Below are positions 8,067-16,588 of a stretch of DNA of 64,000 nucleotides, piece by piece. Within the stretch, counting starts at the first letter, position 1, and each line of letters begins with the position of its first letter. Below the pieces are notes generated by a model. The model was given only the letters and a program-made list of their open reading frames with translations, made no database searches and had not been told where the DNA came from. Made by a program: the position numbers and the translations under genes. The DNA is from Actinoplanes sp. NBC_00393 (GTDB lineage Bacteria; Actinomycetota; Actinomycetes; Mycobacteriales; Micromonosporaceae), in NCBI RefSeq assembly GCF_036053395.1, contig NZ_CP107942.1:8829001-8893000 (forward strand). Reading direction: 5' to 3'.

Positions 8067-10880
8067 GTGCCGAGTGACACCAGGACGACCCGTCTGGTCA
8101 TCGTCGAGTCCCCGTCGAAGGCCAAGACGATCGCCGGTTACCTGGGCCCCGACTATCTGGTCGAGGCCTCCGTCGGCCATGTCCGCGATCTGCCGAGAAA
8201 CGCCGACGAGGTTCCGACCAAGTACAAGGGCGAGTCGTGGGCCCGCCTCGGCGTCGACGTCGACAACGGCTTCCACGCGCTCTACGTGGTCTCCGAGAAT
8301 CGCAAGCAGCAGGTAGCCAAGCTGCAGAAACTCGCGAAAGAGGTGGACGAGATCTTCCTCGCCACCGATGAGGACCGCGAGGGCGAGGCGATCGCCTGGC
8401 ACCTGATCGAGACGATCAAACCCAAGGTCCCGGTCAAGCGGATGGTTTTCCACGAGATCACCAAGCCGGCGATCCAGGCCGCGGTGGCGAACCCGCGGGA
8501 CATCGACCGTTCGCTGGTGGACGCGCAGGAGGCACGCCGGATCCTGGACCGGCTGTACGGCTACGAGGTCAGCCCGGTCCTGTGGAAGAAGGTGATGCGC
8601 GGCCTCTCGGCAGGCCGTGTGCAATCCGTCGCCACCCGCATCGTCGTCGAGCGTGAGCGGCAGCGGATGGCGTTCCGCTCGGCTGAGTACTGGGACATCC
8701 TGGCCCAACTGTCGGTGCAGGGCCCGGTCGAGGGCGCCCGCTCGTTCCAGGCCACGCTGATCGCCCTGGACGGCGACCGGATCGCCACCGGCAAGGACTT
8801 CGAGCCGACCACCGGTCAGCTCAAGGCCGGCTCGAGCGTCGTGCAGCTGGACGGTGACGGCGCCCGCGGGCTGGCCGCCCGCCTGGAGGGCCGGGACTTC
8901 AAGGTCACCCGGGTGGAGGAGAAGCCGTACAGGCGTCGGCCGTATGCGCCCTTCATCACCTCGACTCTGCAGCAGGAGGCGGCCCGTAAGCTGCGGTACT
9001 CCTCGCAGCAGACGATGCGTACGGCGCAGAGCCTGTACGAAAAGGGTTACATCACTTATATGCGTACGGACTCGGTGAACCTCTCCGAGACCGCCCTGGC
9101 CGCCGCGCGCCGCCAGATCGCCGAGCTGTACGGGGCGAACAACGTGCCGCCGCAGCCGCGCCGCTACACCACCAAGGCCAAGAACGCGCAGGAGGCGCAC
9201 GAGGCGATCCGGCCCGCCGGCGACAACTTCCGGACCCCGGGCGAGGTCGCCAAGGAGCTGAGCAGCGACGAGTTCAAGCTCTACGAGCTGATCTGGCGCC
9301 GGACCATCGCCTCGCAGATGACCGACGCGGTCGGTAACTCGGTGAGCGTCCGGATCCGCGCGGTCTCCACGGCGAACGAGGAGGCCGACTTCGCCGCCTC
9401 CGGCAAGACGATCACCGACCCCGGCTTCCTGCGGGCGTACGTCGAGTCCTCGGACGACGAGAACGCCGAGGCCGAGGACGCCGAGCGCCGCCTGCCGAAC
9501 CTGGTGAAGGACCAGCCACTGACCGCCGAGGAGCTGGCCGCGGTGGGTCACCACACCTCGCCGCCGGCCCGCTACACCGAGGCGTCGCTGGTCAAGGCGC
9601 TGGAGGAGCTCGGCATCGGCCGGCCGTCGACGTACTCGTCGATCATGCAGACCATCCAGGACCGTGGGTACGTGGAGAAGCGCGGCCAGGCGATGATCCC
9701 GTCGTTCCTGGCGTTCGCGGTGATCGGCCTGCTTGAGGGGCACTACCCACGGCTGGTGGACTACAACTTCACCGCCGCGATGGAGGGCCAGCTCGACGAC
9801 ATCGCCGCCGGTGACGGCACCCAGCTCGCCTTCCTCACCTCCTTCTACTTCGGCAGCCAGGCCAGCGGCGCGGACGACGAGATCGCCCGGGCCGGCGGCC
9901 TGAAGAAGATGGTCACCGAGAACCTCAGCGCGATCGACGCCCGCGAGGTCAACTCGATTCCGCTCTTCACCGACGAGGAGAACCGCAAGGTCGTCGTCCG
10001 GGTCGGCAAGTTCGGGCCGTACCTGCAGCGCCGCGCGGTCGACGCCCCGGAGGACGCACCGGACGACCGGGCCTCGATCCCGGAGGGTCTGGCGCCCGAC
10101 GAGCTCACCCCGGAAAAGGTGGCGGAGCTCTTCCTCGCCGGGAACGGCGACCGAGCGCTCGGCGACGACCCGGCCAGCGGTGAGCCGGTGGTGGTCAAGT
10201 CCGGCCGCTACGGGGCGTACGTGCAGAGCGGCGAGCGCAGCTCGTCACTGTTCAAGACCCAGAAGCCCGACTCGATCACCCTCGAGGAGGCGCTGCAACT
10301 GCTGTCGCTGCCCCGGGTGGTCGGCAAGGACGCCGAGGGCAAGGAGATCGTCGCCCGCAACGGGCGCTACGGGCCGTACATCCAGCGGGAGAAGGACTCG
10401 CGCTCGCTGGAGAGCGAGGACCGGCTCTTCACCGTCACCCTGGAGGAGGCGCTCGCCCTGCTGGCGGCGCCGAAGACCCGCCAGCGTGGCGTGGCCAAGC
10501 CGCCGCTGCGCGAGCTGGGCCTGGATCCGGCCACGCAGAAGCCGATGGTGGTCAAGGACGGCCGGTTCGGGCCGTACGTGACCGACGGCGAGACGAACGC
10601 GACGCTGCGGCGCGGTCAGACGCCTGAGGAGATCACTCCGGAGCAGGCCGCCGAGATGCTCGCCGACAAGCGGGCCAAGGGGCCGGCGACGCCACGCAAG
10701 CGGGCCGCCGCGAAGAAGGCCCCGGCCAAGAAGGCCGCCGCCGCGTCCGGCGAGGACGGCGCCACGCCGGCCAAGAAGGCTCCCGCCAAGAAGACGGCGG
10801 CCGCCAAGAAGACGACCGCCGCGAAGAAGGCTCCAGCCAAGAAGGCCGCCCCGCGCAAGGCGACGACGGCCGCGGAGTAG
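8067..10880 (+). CDS. topA: DNA topoisomerase I (type IA)
   Basis: 937 aa. It relaxes negatively supercoiled DNA by single-strand breakage. The GTG at 8067 is preferred: it yields VPSDTRTTRLVIVESPSKAKTIAGYL, the normal family start, and an upstream GGGAG is present. TOPRIM motifs include VIVESPSKA near the N-terminus and ATDEDREGEAIAWH (about residue 95). The active-site tyrosine is Tyr331 in ITYMRTDS. The C-terminus has repeated FGPY-type modules (VGKFGPYLQRR, SGRYGAYVQSG, NGRYGPYIQRE, DGRFGPYVTDG) typical of actinobacterial topA instead of zinc fingers. It ends in a Lys/Ala/Pro tail (KKAPAKKA repeats) known to bind DNA nonspecifically. It converges closely on the lactone oxidase gene. Confidence 0.97.
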   Translation: MPSDTRTTRLVIVESPSKAKTIAGYLGPDYLVEASVGHVRDLPRNADEVPTKYKGESWARLGVDVDNGFHALYVVSENRKQQVAKLQKLAKEVDEIFLATDEDREGEAIAWHLIETIKPKVPVKRMVFHEITKPAIQAAVANPRDIDRSLVDAQEARRILDRLYGYEVSPVLWKKVMRGLSAGRVQSVATRIVVERERQRMAFRSAEYWDILAQLSVQGPVEGARSFQATLIALDGDRIATGKDFEPTTGQLKAGSSVVQLDGDGARGLAARLEGRDFKVTRVEEKPYRRRPYAPFITSTLQQEAARKLRYSSQQTMRTAQSLYEKGYITYMRTDSVNLSETALAAARRQIAELYGANNVPPQPRRYTTKAKNAQEAHEAIRPAGDNFRTPGEVAKELSSDEFKLYELIWRRTIASQMTDAVGNSVSVRIRAVSTANEEADFAASGKTITDPGFLRAYVESSDDENAEAEDAERRLPNLVKDQPLTAEELAAVGHHTSPPARYTEASLVKALEELGIGRPSTYSSIMQTIQDRGYVEKRGQAMIPSFLAFAVIGLLEGHYPRLVDYNFTAAMEGQLDDIAAGDGTQLAFLTSFYFGSQASGADDEIARAGGLKKMVTENLSAIDAREVNSIPLFTDEENRKVVVRVGKFGPYLQRRAVDAPEDAPDDRASIPEGLAPDELTPEKVAELFLAGNGDRALGDDPASGEPVVVKSGRYGAYVQSGERSSSLFKTQKPDSITLEEALQLLSLPRVVGKDAEGKEIVARNGRYGPYIQREKDSRSLESEDRLFTVTLEEALALLAAPKTRQRGVAKPPLRELGLDPATQKPMVVKDGRFGPYVTDGETNATLRRGQTPEEITPEQAAEMLADKRAKGPATPRKRAAAKKAPAKKAAAASGEDGATPAKKAPAKKTAAAKKTTAAKKAPAKKAAPRKATTAAE

Positions 10881-10886
10881 CCCTTT

Positions 10887-12182
10887 CTATCCCAAGACCC
10901 GGGTCAGGTAGTCGTTGGTGAAGACCCGGCCCGGGTCCAGGCGGTCACGCACGGCGAGGAAGTCGTCGAAGCGGGGGTACGCGCTCCGCAGCGACTCCGC
11001 GTCCCGGTAGTGCAGCTTCCCCCAGTGGGGACGCCCGCCCAGCCCCGCACAGACCGCCTCGAAGGCCCGGAAGTACGGCTCGTACGGGCTGCCGAGGAAC
11101 TGGTGCACGGCAACGTAGGCGGAGTCCCGGCCGTACCCGTGCGACAGCCAGACGTCGTCCGGCCCGGTGAACCGCACCTCGACCGGGAACTGCACCCGGA
11201 ACGGCAGTTCGTCGAGGATCCGGTTCAGCGCGTGCAGGACCTCGGGCAGGGCGGCGCGCGGGATCTCGTACTCCATCTCGGTGAAACGCACCCGCCGCGG
11301 CGAACAGAAGACCTGGTCCGACCGCCCGGTGTAGGTCCGCGCGCTCAGCGCGTGGGCCGCCATGGCGCTGAGCGCCGGAACCGTGGCCGGCACCTTCTGG
11401 CCGACCTTGCATACGCCCTGCCAGAGCGTGTTGGACAGGAAGTCGTCATCCAGCCAGCCGCGGAACGCCGACAGCGGCCGATCGTTCGCCGCCACCTTCC
11501 GGTTGCGCTTGAGCGAGGTCCGATCGGTGTACGGGTACCAGAAGAACTCGACGTGGTCGAAGTCCGCGTTCCACTCGTCGATCCCGGCCAGCACGTCCGG
11601 CAGGCGCATCGGCCGTTCGTCGGCGAGCAGCGTGAAAGTCGGCACGCACCGCAACGTCACGTCGACCAGTACGCCGAGCGCGCCCAGCCCGAGCCGGACC
11701 GCCGGGAACTCCGGCGCGTCGGCGGTGAATCGCTCGACCTTGCCGCCCGCGGTCACCATCGTCACCGCTTCGACGCAGGACGCCAGGGTCGAATAGGCCG
11801 CGCCGGTGCCGTGCGTGCCGGTGGAGATCGCCCCGGAAACAGTCTGCGCGTCGATGTCACCGAGATTCGGCATGGCCAGCCCGTGTTCGGCGAGCACCGT
11901 GTTGAGAGTGGACAGCAGCATGCCGGCCTGCACGGTGACCAGCGGGCCGTCCACCGAGACCAGCTGATTGAGCCGGTGCAGGAACATCCGCTGGTCATCG
12001 GCGACCGCGATCGCGGTGAAGGAGTGTCCGGAACCCACCACTTTGATGCGCCGGCCGCTTTGCGTGGCGTGGTTCACTTGGGCCGAGACTTCATCGACGG
12101 TGCCCGGGGTCAGGACCTCCGCCACGGACTCCTGGTTACGCCCCCAGTTGGTCCAGCGACGCGAGTTAACGGGTGTAGTCAT
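10887..12182 (-). CDS. FAD-linked sugar-lactone oxidase (D-arabinono/L-gulono-1,4-lactone oxidase family)
   Basis: 431 aa from ATG at 12182 (MTTPVNSRRWTNWGRNQ); a start 12 codons upstream is possible. It has the VAO/PCMH FAD-binding fold. VVGSGHSFTAIA (about residue 50) contains the His that covalently holds FAD in this family. The C-terminal ALO domain ends with RPHWGKLHY, the HWGK motif of the active site. Such enzymes oxidise aldonolactones, related to ascorbate-like compounds, or other polyols; the substrate cannot be read from sequence. The gene is divergent from a TetR regulator and close to a PLP aldolase-like gene, a grouping also seen around M. tuberculosis Rv1769-Rv1771 (from memory). 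Confidence 0.88.
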   Translation of the reverse strand: MTTPVNSRRWTNWGRNQESVAEVLTPGTVDEVSAQVNHATQSGRRIKVVGSGHSFTAIAVADDQRMFLHRLNQLVSVDGPLVTVQAGMLLSTLNTVLAEHGLAMPNLGDIDAQTVSGAISTGTHGTGAAYSTLASCVEAVTMVTAGGKVERFTADAPEFPAVRLGLGALGVLVDVTLRCVPTFTLLADERPMRLPDVLAGIDEWNADFDHVEFFWYPYTDRTSLKRNRKVAANDRPLSAFRGWLDDDFLSNTLWQGVCKVGQKVPATVPALSAMAAHALSARTYTGRSDQVFCSPRRVRFTEMEYEIPRAALPEVLHALNRILDELPFRVQFPVEVRFTGPDDVWLSHGYGRDSAYVAVHQFLGSPYEPYFRAFEAVCAGLGGRPHWGKLHYRDAESLRSAYPRFDDFLAVRDRLDPGRVFTNDYLTRVLG

Positions 12183-12260
12183 TCGGGCTTTGTCCTCCGT
12201 CCGAGCGGACACCAGCACCTGGCGTCCCGTCGATGCGCCTCGCTCGTTGATCCGAGTAAC

Positions 12261-12292
12261 GTTCGATTTATCACTGGGATTTATTCATGAAC
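12261..12292. promoter_or_regulatory. AT-rich divergent promoter/operator region between lactone oxidase and TetR genes
   Basis: Within the 156-bp divergent spacer, this 32-bp patch stands out by its low GC. It begins with GTTC and ends with GAAC, and holds two direct copies of GATTTAT (12265-12271 and 12278-12284). Being between a TetR gene and an enzyme gene, it is the best candidate operator, but no binding motif is established. Confidence 0.4.
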
Positions 12293-12338
12293 TTCGCCGT
12301 CGTGGATGGATCTCACTGCTGAGAGGGAGTGGCGACGC

Positions 12339-12968
12339 GTGTCGACACCAACCGTCAGCACCGGCCCGCTGCGGCGGGTTCCGGTGCAGGGCAGAAGCGT
12401 TGCCCGGGTACAGCGCATGCTCGACGCCTGCGCTGAGCTGGTGGACGAGGTCGGGTATGAAGGCCTGACCACGACCCTGCTGGCCGAGCGAGCCGAAGTC
12501 GCCATCGGCTCGGTCTATCAGTTCTTCCCGGACAAACGGGCCATCGTCCAGGCCCTCGCGCTGCGCAACATGGACGCCTACCTGCAGAGTCTCTCCGATC
12601 GCTTCGCCAGCGAGACCTTCACCCATTGGTGGGACGCGGTGGACGCGGCGATCGACGCGTACATCCGCATGCACCGCAGCGTGCCGGGCTTCCGGACGCT
12701 GCACTTCGGTGACGTGGTGGACCTGCACCTGCTGGATTCGGACCGGGACAACAACGCGGTCATCGCCGAGCGTCTGGCCGAGCTGCTGGTCGAGCAGTTC
12801 CAGCTGATCGACCGGATCCGGCTGCGCTTCGCGTTGCAGATCTCGGTCGAGGCCGCGGACGCCCTGATCAAGCTGGCGTTCCGGCGGGACCCGGCCGGGG
12901 ATGAAGCGGTGCTGACCGAGGCGAAAGCCCTGATCCGGGAGTACCTGCACCGGCACGTGGACGCCTGA
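12339..12968 (+). CDS. TetR-family transcriptional regulator
   Basis: 209 aa from GTG at 12339, preceded by AGGGAG at good distance; an upstream ATG at 12306 has no visible ribosome site. The N-terminal helix-turn-helix is clear: TTTLLAERAEVAIGSVYQFFPDKRAIVQAL (about residues 40-70). The rest is a helical ligand-binding domain with no recognisable ligand signature. It is transcribed away from the lactone oxidase gene and probably controls it and possibly itself. A bidirectional terminator lies just downstream. Confidence 0.9.
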   Translation: MSTPTVSTGPLRRVPVQGRSVARVQRMLDACAELVDEVGYEGLTTTLLAERAEVAIGSVYQFFPDKRAIVQALALRNMDAYLQSLSDRFASETFTHWWDAVDAAIDAYIRMHRSVPGFRTLHFGDVVDLHLLDSDRDNNAVIAERLAELLVEQFQLIDRIRLRFALQISVEAADALIKLAFRRDPAGDEAVLTEAKALIREYLHRHVDA

Positions 12969-13021
12969 CCGGCGGCTGCGCCGCCCAGGAGCGTGGACGC
13001 CTACGGCGGCTGGCTGCTGTC

Positions 13022-13056
13022 CCGCCCAAGCAGGCCGCTTCGCGGCGCTTGGGCGG
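13022..13056. terminator. Bidirectional terminator between TetR and PLP aldolase-like genes
   Basis: Outer arms CCGCCCAAGC (13022-13031) and GCTTGGGCGG (13047-13056) pair perfectly. Inside them GCCGC-TTC-GCGGC extends the stem. It lies between convergent genes and directly abuts the stop of the minus-strand gene. Confidence 0.75.
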
Positions 13057-14262
13057 TCAGCCCAGGAACGCACGGCCTTCTCCCCGATATGTCGGGGCCG
13101 GCGTCGCTGTCTCGCCGTCGATCAGCTGCAGCTCGTTGACGTGCTCACACAGCTCGCCGGCCTTGGCATGCCGGAACCAGACCCGGTCGCCGGGACGCAG
13201 CTCCTCGGCGGCCGCGCCGAGCAGTGGCGTCTGGACCTCCCCAGCGCCCTCGTCGGCCTTGAACGCCAGCCCTTCCGGCAGGTAGGGCTCGGGCAGCCGG
13301 GACTTCTCGGCCGCGCCGGAGGCGACCCAGCCGCCGCCGAGCACGGTGGCGATCCGCGGGCCCGGGCGGCGGACCACCGAGAGCGCGAAGAACGCCGCAG
13401 GGGTGGGACGCCAGCTCCGGTACGAGTCGAACAGCGCCGGACCGTACAGCCCGGAACCGGCGGTCACCTCGGTGACGGACGGGTCGGCGCTGGTGGCGGC
13501 CACACTGCCGGTGCCGCCGCCGTTCACGAACTCCAGATCGGTGTGCTCGCGTACCGCCCGGACCGCGGCCGCGCGGCGCTCCAGCAGCTCGGGCAGGGCC
13601 CGGCTCTGCATCAGCCGGATGAGCCGGCCGCGCAGGGCCTGGCCGGGCGGGTCGTCGCCGACCCCGGCGATGTGCGCCTCGTAGGACATCATGCCGACCA
13701 GGCGAAATCCCGGCCGGGCGGCCAGCATGCGGGCCAGGGCGCCGGCCTGGGCAGCCGAGTGTACGGGCGAGCGGCGCACCCCCACGTGCAGCGGGCCGGC
13801 CGGTCGCCAGGAGGCGTCGAAGTCCAGACAGAGCCGGATGTCCGGCCGATCGTCGGGCGCGACGACCTGGTCGATCAGGTTCGGCTGGGCCGGGTGGTCG
13901 ACCATCACGGTCACGGCTGCCGCGAGCGCGGCGTCCGAGGCCAGCTCGCGCAGGGCGGCGCGATCAGCAGTGGGGTACGCGACCAGCACGTCATCGGTCA
14001 CACCGGAGCGGACCAGCCAGATCGCCTCGGGCAGCGTGTAGGCCATCACACCGTGCCAACCGGGCCGGGCCAGGACACGTTCCAGGAGCGTGCGGCAGCG
14101 TACCGACTTGCTGGCGACCCGGATCGGCTTGCCCGCGGCGCGCGCGGTCAGCTGGTCGGCGTTGTCGTCGAAAGCGGCCAGATCCACCGCGGCGACCGGG
14201 GTCTCGAGGTGGTCGGTGGCCTTGTCGAGCCGCTGGCGCAGGGCGGTGCGGTCAGTGAGCAC
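13057..14262 (-). CDS. PLP-dependent alanine-racemase-fold amino acid deaminase/aldolase-like protein
   Basis: 401 aa from GTG at 14262 (VLTDRTALRQRLD); an ATG 15 codons earlier is also in frame. The fold is the alanine racemase N-terminal TIM barrel, as in D-threonine aldolase and D-serine dehydratase-like proteins. TPVAAVDLAAFDDNA opens the barrel, and IRVASKSVRC carries the Lys expected to bind PLP. DLEFVNGGGTGS is the phosphate-binding glycine loop. The C-terminal domain resembles the metal-binding part of DSD1-like enzymes (RPGDRVWFRHAKAGELCEHVN, with His and Cys ligands). The probable substrate is a D-amino acid or beta-hydroxy amino acid; it is unproven. A similar gene lies near the gulonolactone enzyme in mycobacteria. 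Confidence 0.8.
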   Translation of the reverse strand: MLTDRTALRQRLDKATDHLETPVAAVDLAAFDDNADQLTARAAGKPIRVASKSVRCRTLLERVLARPGWHGVMAYTLPEAIWLVRSGVTDDVLVAYPTADRAALRELASDAALAAAVTVMVDHPAQPNLIDQVVAPDDRPDIRLCLDFDASWRPAGPLHVGVRRSPVHSAAQAGALARMLAARPGFRLVGMMSYEAHIAGVGDDPPGQALRGRLIRLMQSRALPELLERRAAAVRAVREHTDLEFVNGGGTGSVAATSADPSVTEVTAGSGLYGPALFDSYRSWRPTPAAFFALSVVRRPGPRIATVLGGGWVASGAAEKSRLPEPYLPEGLAFKADEGAGEVQTPLLGAAAEELRPGDRVWFRHAKAGELCEHVNELQLIDGETATPAPTYRGEGRAFLG

Positions 14263-14404
14263 GCGAGCACGGTAACCCGGCTTCCGGGCAACGCGAAAGA
14301 CATTCATTTATGCACCACCCGTACGTGCGTACCGGTAGGGACCCCCGGTGAGCTGCACCGGCCGGTTACAGTGCTCCGAGCAGTGACCACGGGAGGTAAC
14401 GGCC

Positions 14405-16585
14405 ATCAGTACCGACAAGCAACAGGACTCGGGGCCCGTCGACCTCTCCGGCATGGCGGCCCTGCGGTCGGTTCTGCGCCTGCGCGGCTTCCGCCGGCTC
14501 TGGCTGGTGCTCGGCGCCGCGTCGTTCGGTGACTGGATCGGCCTGCTCGCCACCGCCCTCTTCGCCTACGGCCAGTTCGAGAACCCGGCGGCCCAGGGTG
14601 CGGCGTTCAGTGGCACCATCGCCGTCCGGTTGCTGCCCGCACTGCTGCTCGGCCCGATCGCCGGTGTCCTCGCCGACCGGTTCGATCGCCGCTACACGAT
14701 GGTGATCACCGACCTGCTGCGGTTCGTGATCTACCTCTCGATCCCGATCGTCGCGATCGTCAGTGAGTCGGCGGCGATCACGGTCACCTGGATCACCATC
14801 GCCACCTTCCTCGGCGAGACGGTCACCCTGATCTGGATCCCGGCCAAGGAAGCCGCGGTACCGAACCTCATCCCGAAGTCGCGGATCGAGATCTCGAACC
14901 AGCTCACGCTGGTCACCACGTACGGAATCACGCCGATCATGGCCGCGCTCGTGCTCTCCGCCTTCACCGCCGGGGTGCAGCAATCCGGGGTGACAGTGCC
15001 CGACTGGGCCGAGCCGGTGCAGCTGGCGCTCTGGATCAACGCGTTCGCCCGGCTCGCCACCGCGCTGGTCGTCTTCTTCGGCATCAAGGAGATCGGCGGC
15101 AAGAGCCCGGACCGGGTGAAAGCCGCCGAGCAGAGCATGACCCGGCAGTTCCTCGACGGGTGGAAGTACATCGGCAGCACCCCGCTGGTCCGCGGTCTGG
15201 TGCTCGGCATCTTCGGGGCCTTCGCCGCCGGTGGTGTGGTGATCGGCGCCGCGCGTACCTTCGCCACCTCGCTGGGTGCCGGTGAGGCCGCCTTCTACCT
15301 GCTCTTCGGCGTCATCTTCATGGGTCTGGCGCTCGGCATCGGGCTCGGCCCGATGATCGTCAAGGACCTCTCCCGGCGCCGCTGGTTCGGCATGAGCATC
15401 GTGCTGGCCAGCGGTTCGGTGATGTTCCTCGGCTTCGCGTTCCACCTGTCCATGGCGCTGGTCGGGGCCCTGCTGGTCGGCGCCGGCGCCGGAATGGCGT
15501 TCCTGGCGGGGACCACCCTGCTCTACGGCGAGATCGCCGACGAACTGCGCGGCCGGGTCTTCGCCGTGGTGCAGATCGGCGTCCGGATGGTGCTGCTCCT
15601 CGCCATCACCCTCGCCGGCATCCTGGTCGGTCTGGGCAGCTCCCGCCGGGTCGAACTCGGCCCGGTGCACGTCGACGTCTCGTCCACCCGGGTGCTGCTG
15701 CTGGTCGCGGGCGCGATCGGGATCTGGGTCGGGATCGGCTCGTTCCGCCAGATGGACGACAAACGCGGCGTCGCGGTCCTGGCCGACCTGTGGGGGTCGC
15801 TGCGGGGCCGCCCGCTCTCCCCGGCCGAGTCATTCGTCCGGGCCGGCATCTTCGTGGTGTTCGAGGGCGGTGAGGGCGCCGGCAAGTCGACCCAGGTGAC
15901 CCGGCTCGCCGAAGCGTTGCAGGCCACCGGCCGCGACGTGGTGGTCACCCGGGAACCCGGCGCCACCCCGGTCGGCTCCCGCATCCGCGGGCTGGTCCTG
16001 GACAAGAGCGAGAGCCCGTCACCGCGAGCGGAGGCGTTGCTCTACGCGGCCGACCGGGCCCACCACGTGGCCACGGTGGTCCGGCCGGCGTTGGCCCGGG
16101 GCGCGGTGGTGATCAGCGATCGGTACGTGGACTCGTCGCTCGCTTATCAAGGTGCTGGGCGTACCCTGCCGGTCCAGGAGATCTCCTGGCTCTCCGCCTG
16201 GGCCACCGGCGGCCTCAAGCCCGACCTGGTCGTGCTCCTCGACGTGGACCCCGGCGTCGGGCTGACCCGGGTCGACTCCCGCGGCGTGGGCGCGGACCGG
16301 CTGGAGAGCGAGTCGCGCACCTTCCACGAGCGGGTCCGCTACGCCTTCCTCGACCTCGCCGCTGCCGACCCGAAGCGTTATCTGGTGCTGGACGCGGCCC
16401 GGCCGGTCGAGGAGATCACCGAGGCGGTGAGCGCACGGCTGACCGGACTGCTCAGCGCGATGGACGCGGCCCACCCGGAGAGCATGCCTCCGCCTCCACC
16501 TGCGCCGTCCGATGTTCCGGATGCGCCGCCGATCGAGGAGATGGCCGAACTGCTTGGCGACGAAGAGCCTCGCCGCCGTTCGTGA
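14405..16585 (+). CDS. tmk: MFS-like membrane domain fused to thymidylate kinase
   Basis: 727 aa if begun at the ATC at 14405, or 710 aa from the first ATG at 14453. Residues about 1-430 form a 12-helix major facilitator domain. The C-terminal part (about 445-650) is a complete thymidylate kinase that makes dTDP from dTMP: P-loop FEGGEGAGKST, TREPG, and the DRY motif SDRYVDSSLAYQG. A Pro/acidic tail follows. The same fusion exists in Streptomyces (SCO3542, from memory), so it is a lineage trait. The ATG at 14453 has no ribosome site. GGGAGGT at 14391-14397 is ideally placed for the ATC, giving ISTDKQQDSG before the conserved region; see findings. It converges on the esterase with 3 bp between stops. 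Confidence 0.9.
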   Translation: MSTDKQQDSGPVDLSGMAALRSVLRLRGFRRLWLVLGAASFGDWIGLLATALFAYGQFENPAAQGAAFSGTIAVRLLPALLLGPIAGVLADRFDRRYTMVITDLLRFVIYLSIPIVAIVSESAAITVTWITIATFLGETVTLIWIPAKEAAVPNLIPKSRIEISNQLTLVTTYGITPIMAALVLSAFTAGVQQSGVTVPDWAEPVQLALWINAFARLATALVVFFGIKEIGGKSPDRVKAAEQSMTRQFLDGWKYIGSTPLVRGLVLGIFGAFAAGGVVIGAARTFATSLGAGEAAFYLLFGVIFMGLALGIGLGPMIVKDLSRRRWFGMSIVLASGSVMFLGFAFHLSMALVGALLVGAGAGMAFLAGTTLLYGEIADELRGRVFAVVQIGVRMVLLLAITLAGILVGLGSSRRVELGPVHVDVSSTRVLLLVAGAIGIWVGIGSFRQMDDKRGVAVLADLWGSLRGRPLSPAESFVRAGIFVVFEGGEGAGKSTQVTRLAEALQATGRDVVVTREPGATPVGSRIRGLVLDKSESPSPRAEALLYAADRAHHVATVVRPALARGAVVISDRYVDSSLAYQGAGRTLPVQEISWLSAWATGGLKPDLVVLLDVDPGVGLTRVDSRGVGADRLESESRTFHERVRYAFLDLAAADPKRYLVLDAARPVEEITEAVSARLTGLLSAMDAAHPESMPPPPPAPSDVPDAPPIEEMAELLGDEEPRRRS

Positions 16586-16588
16586 CCG

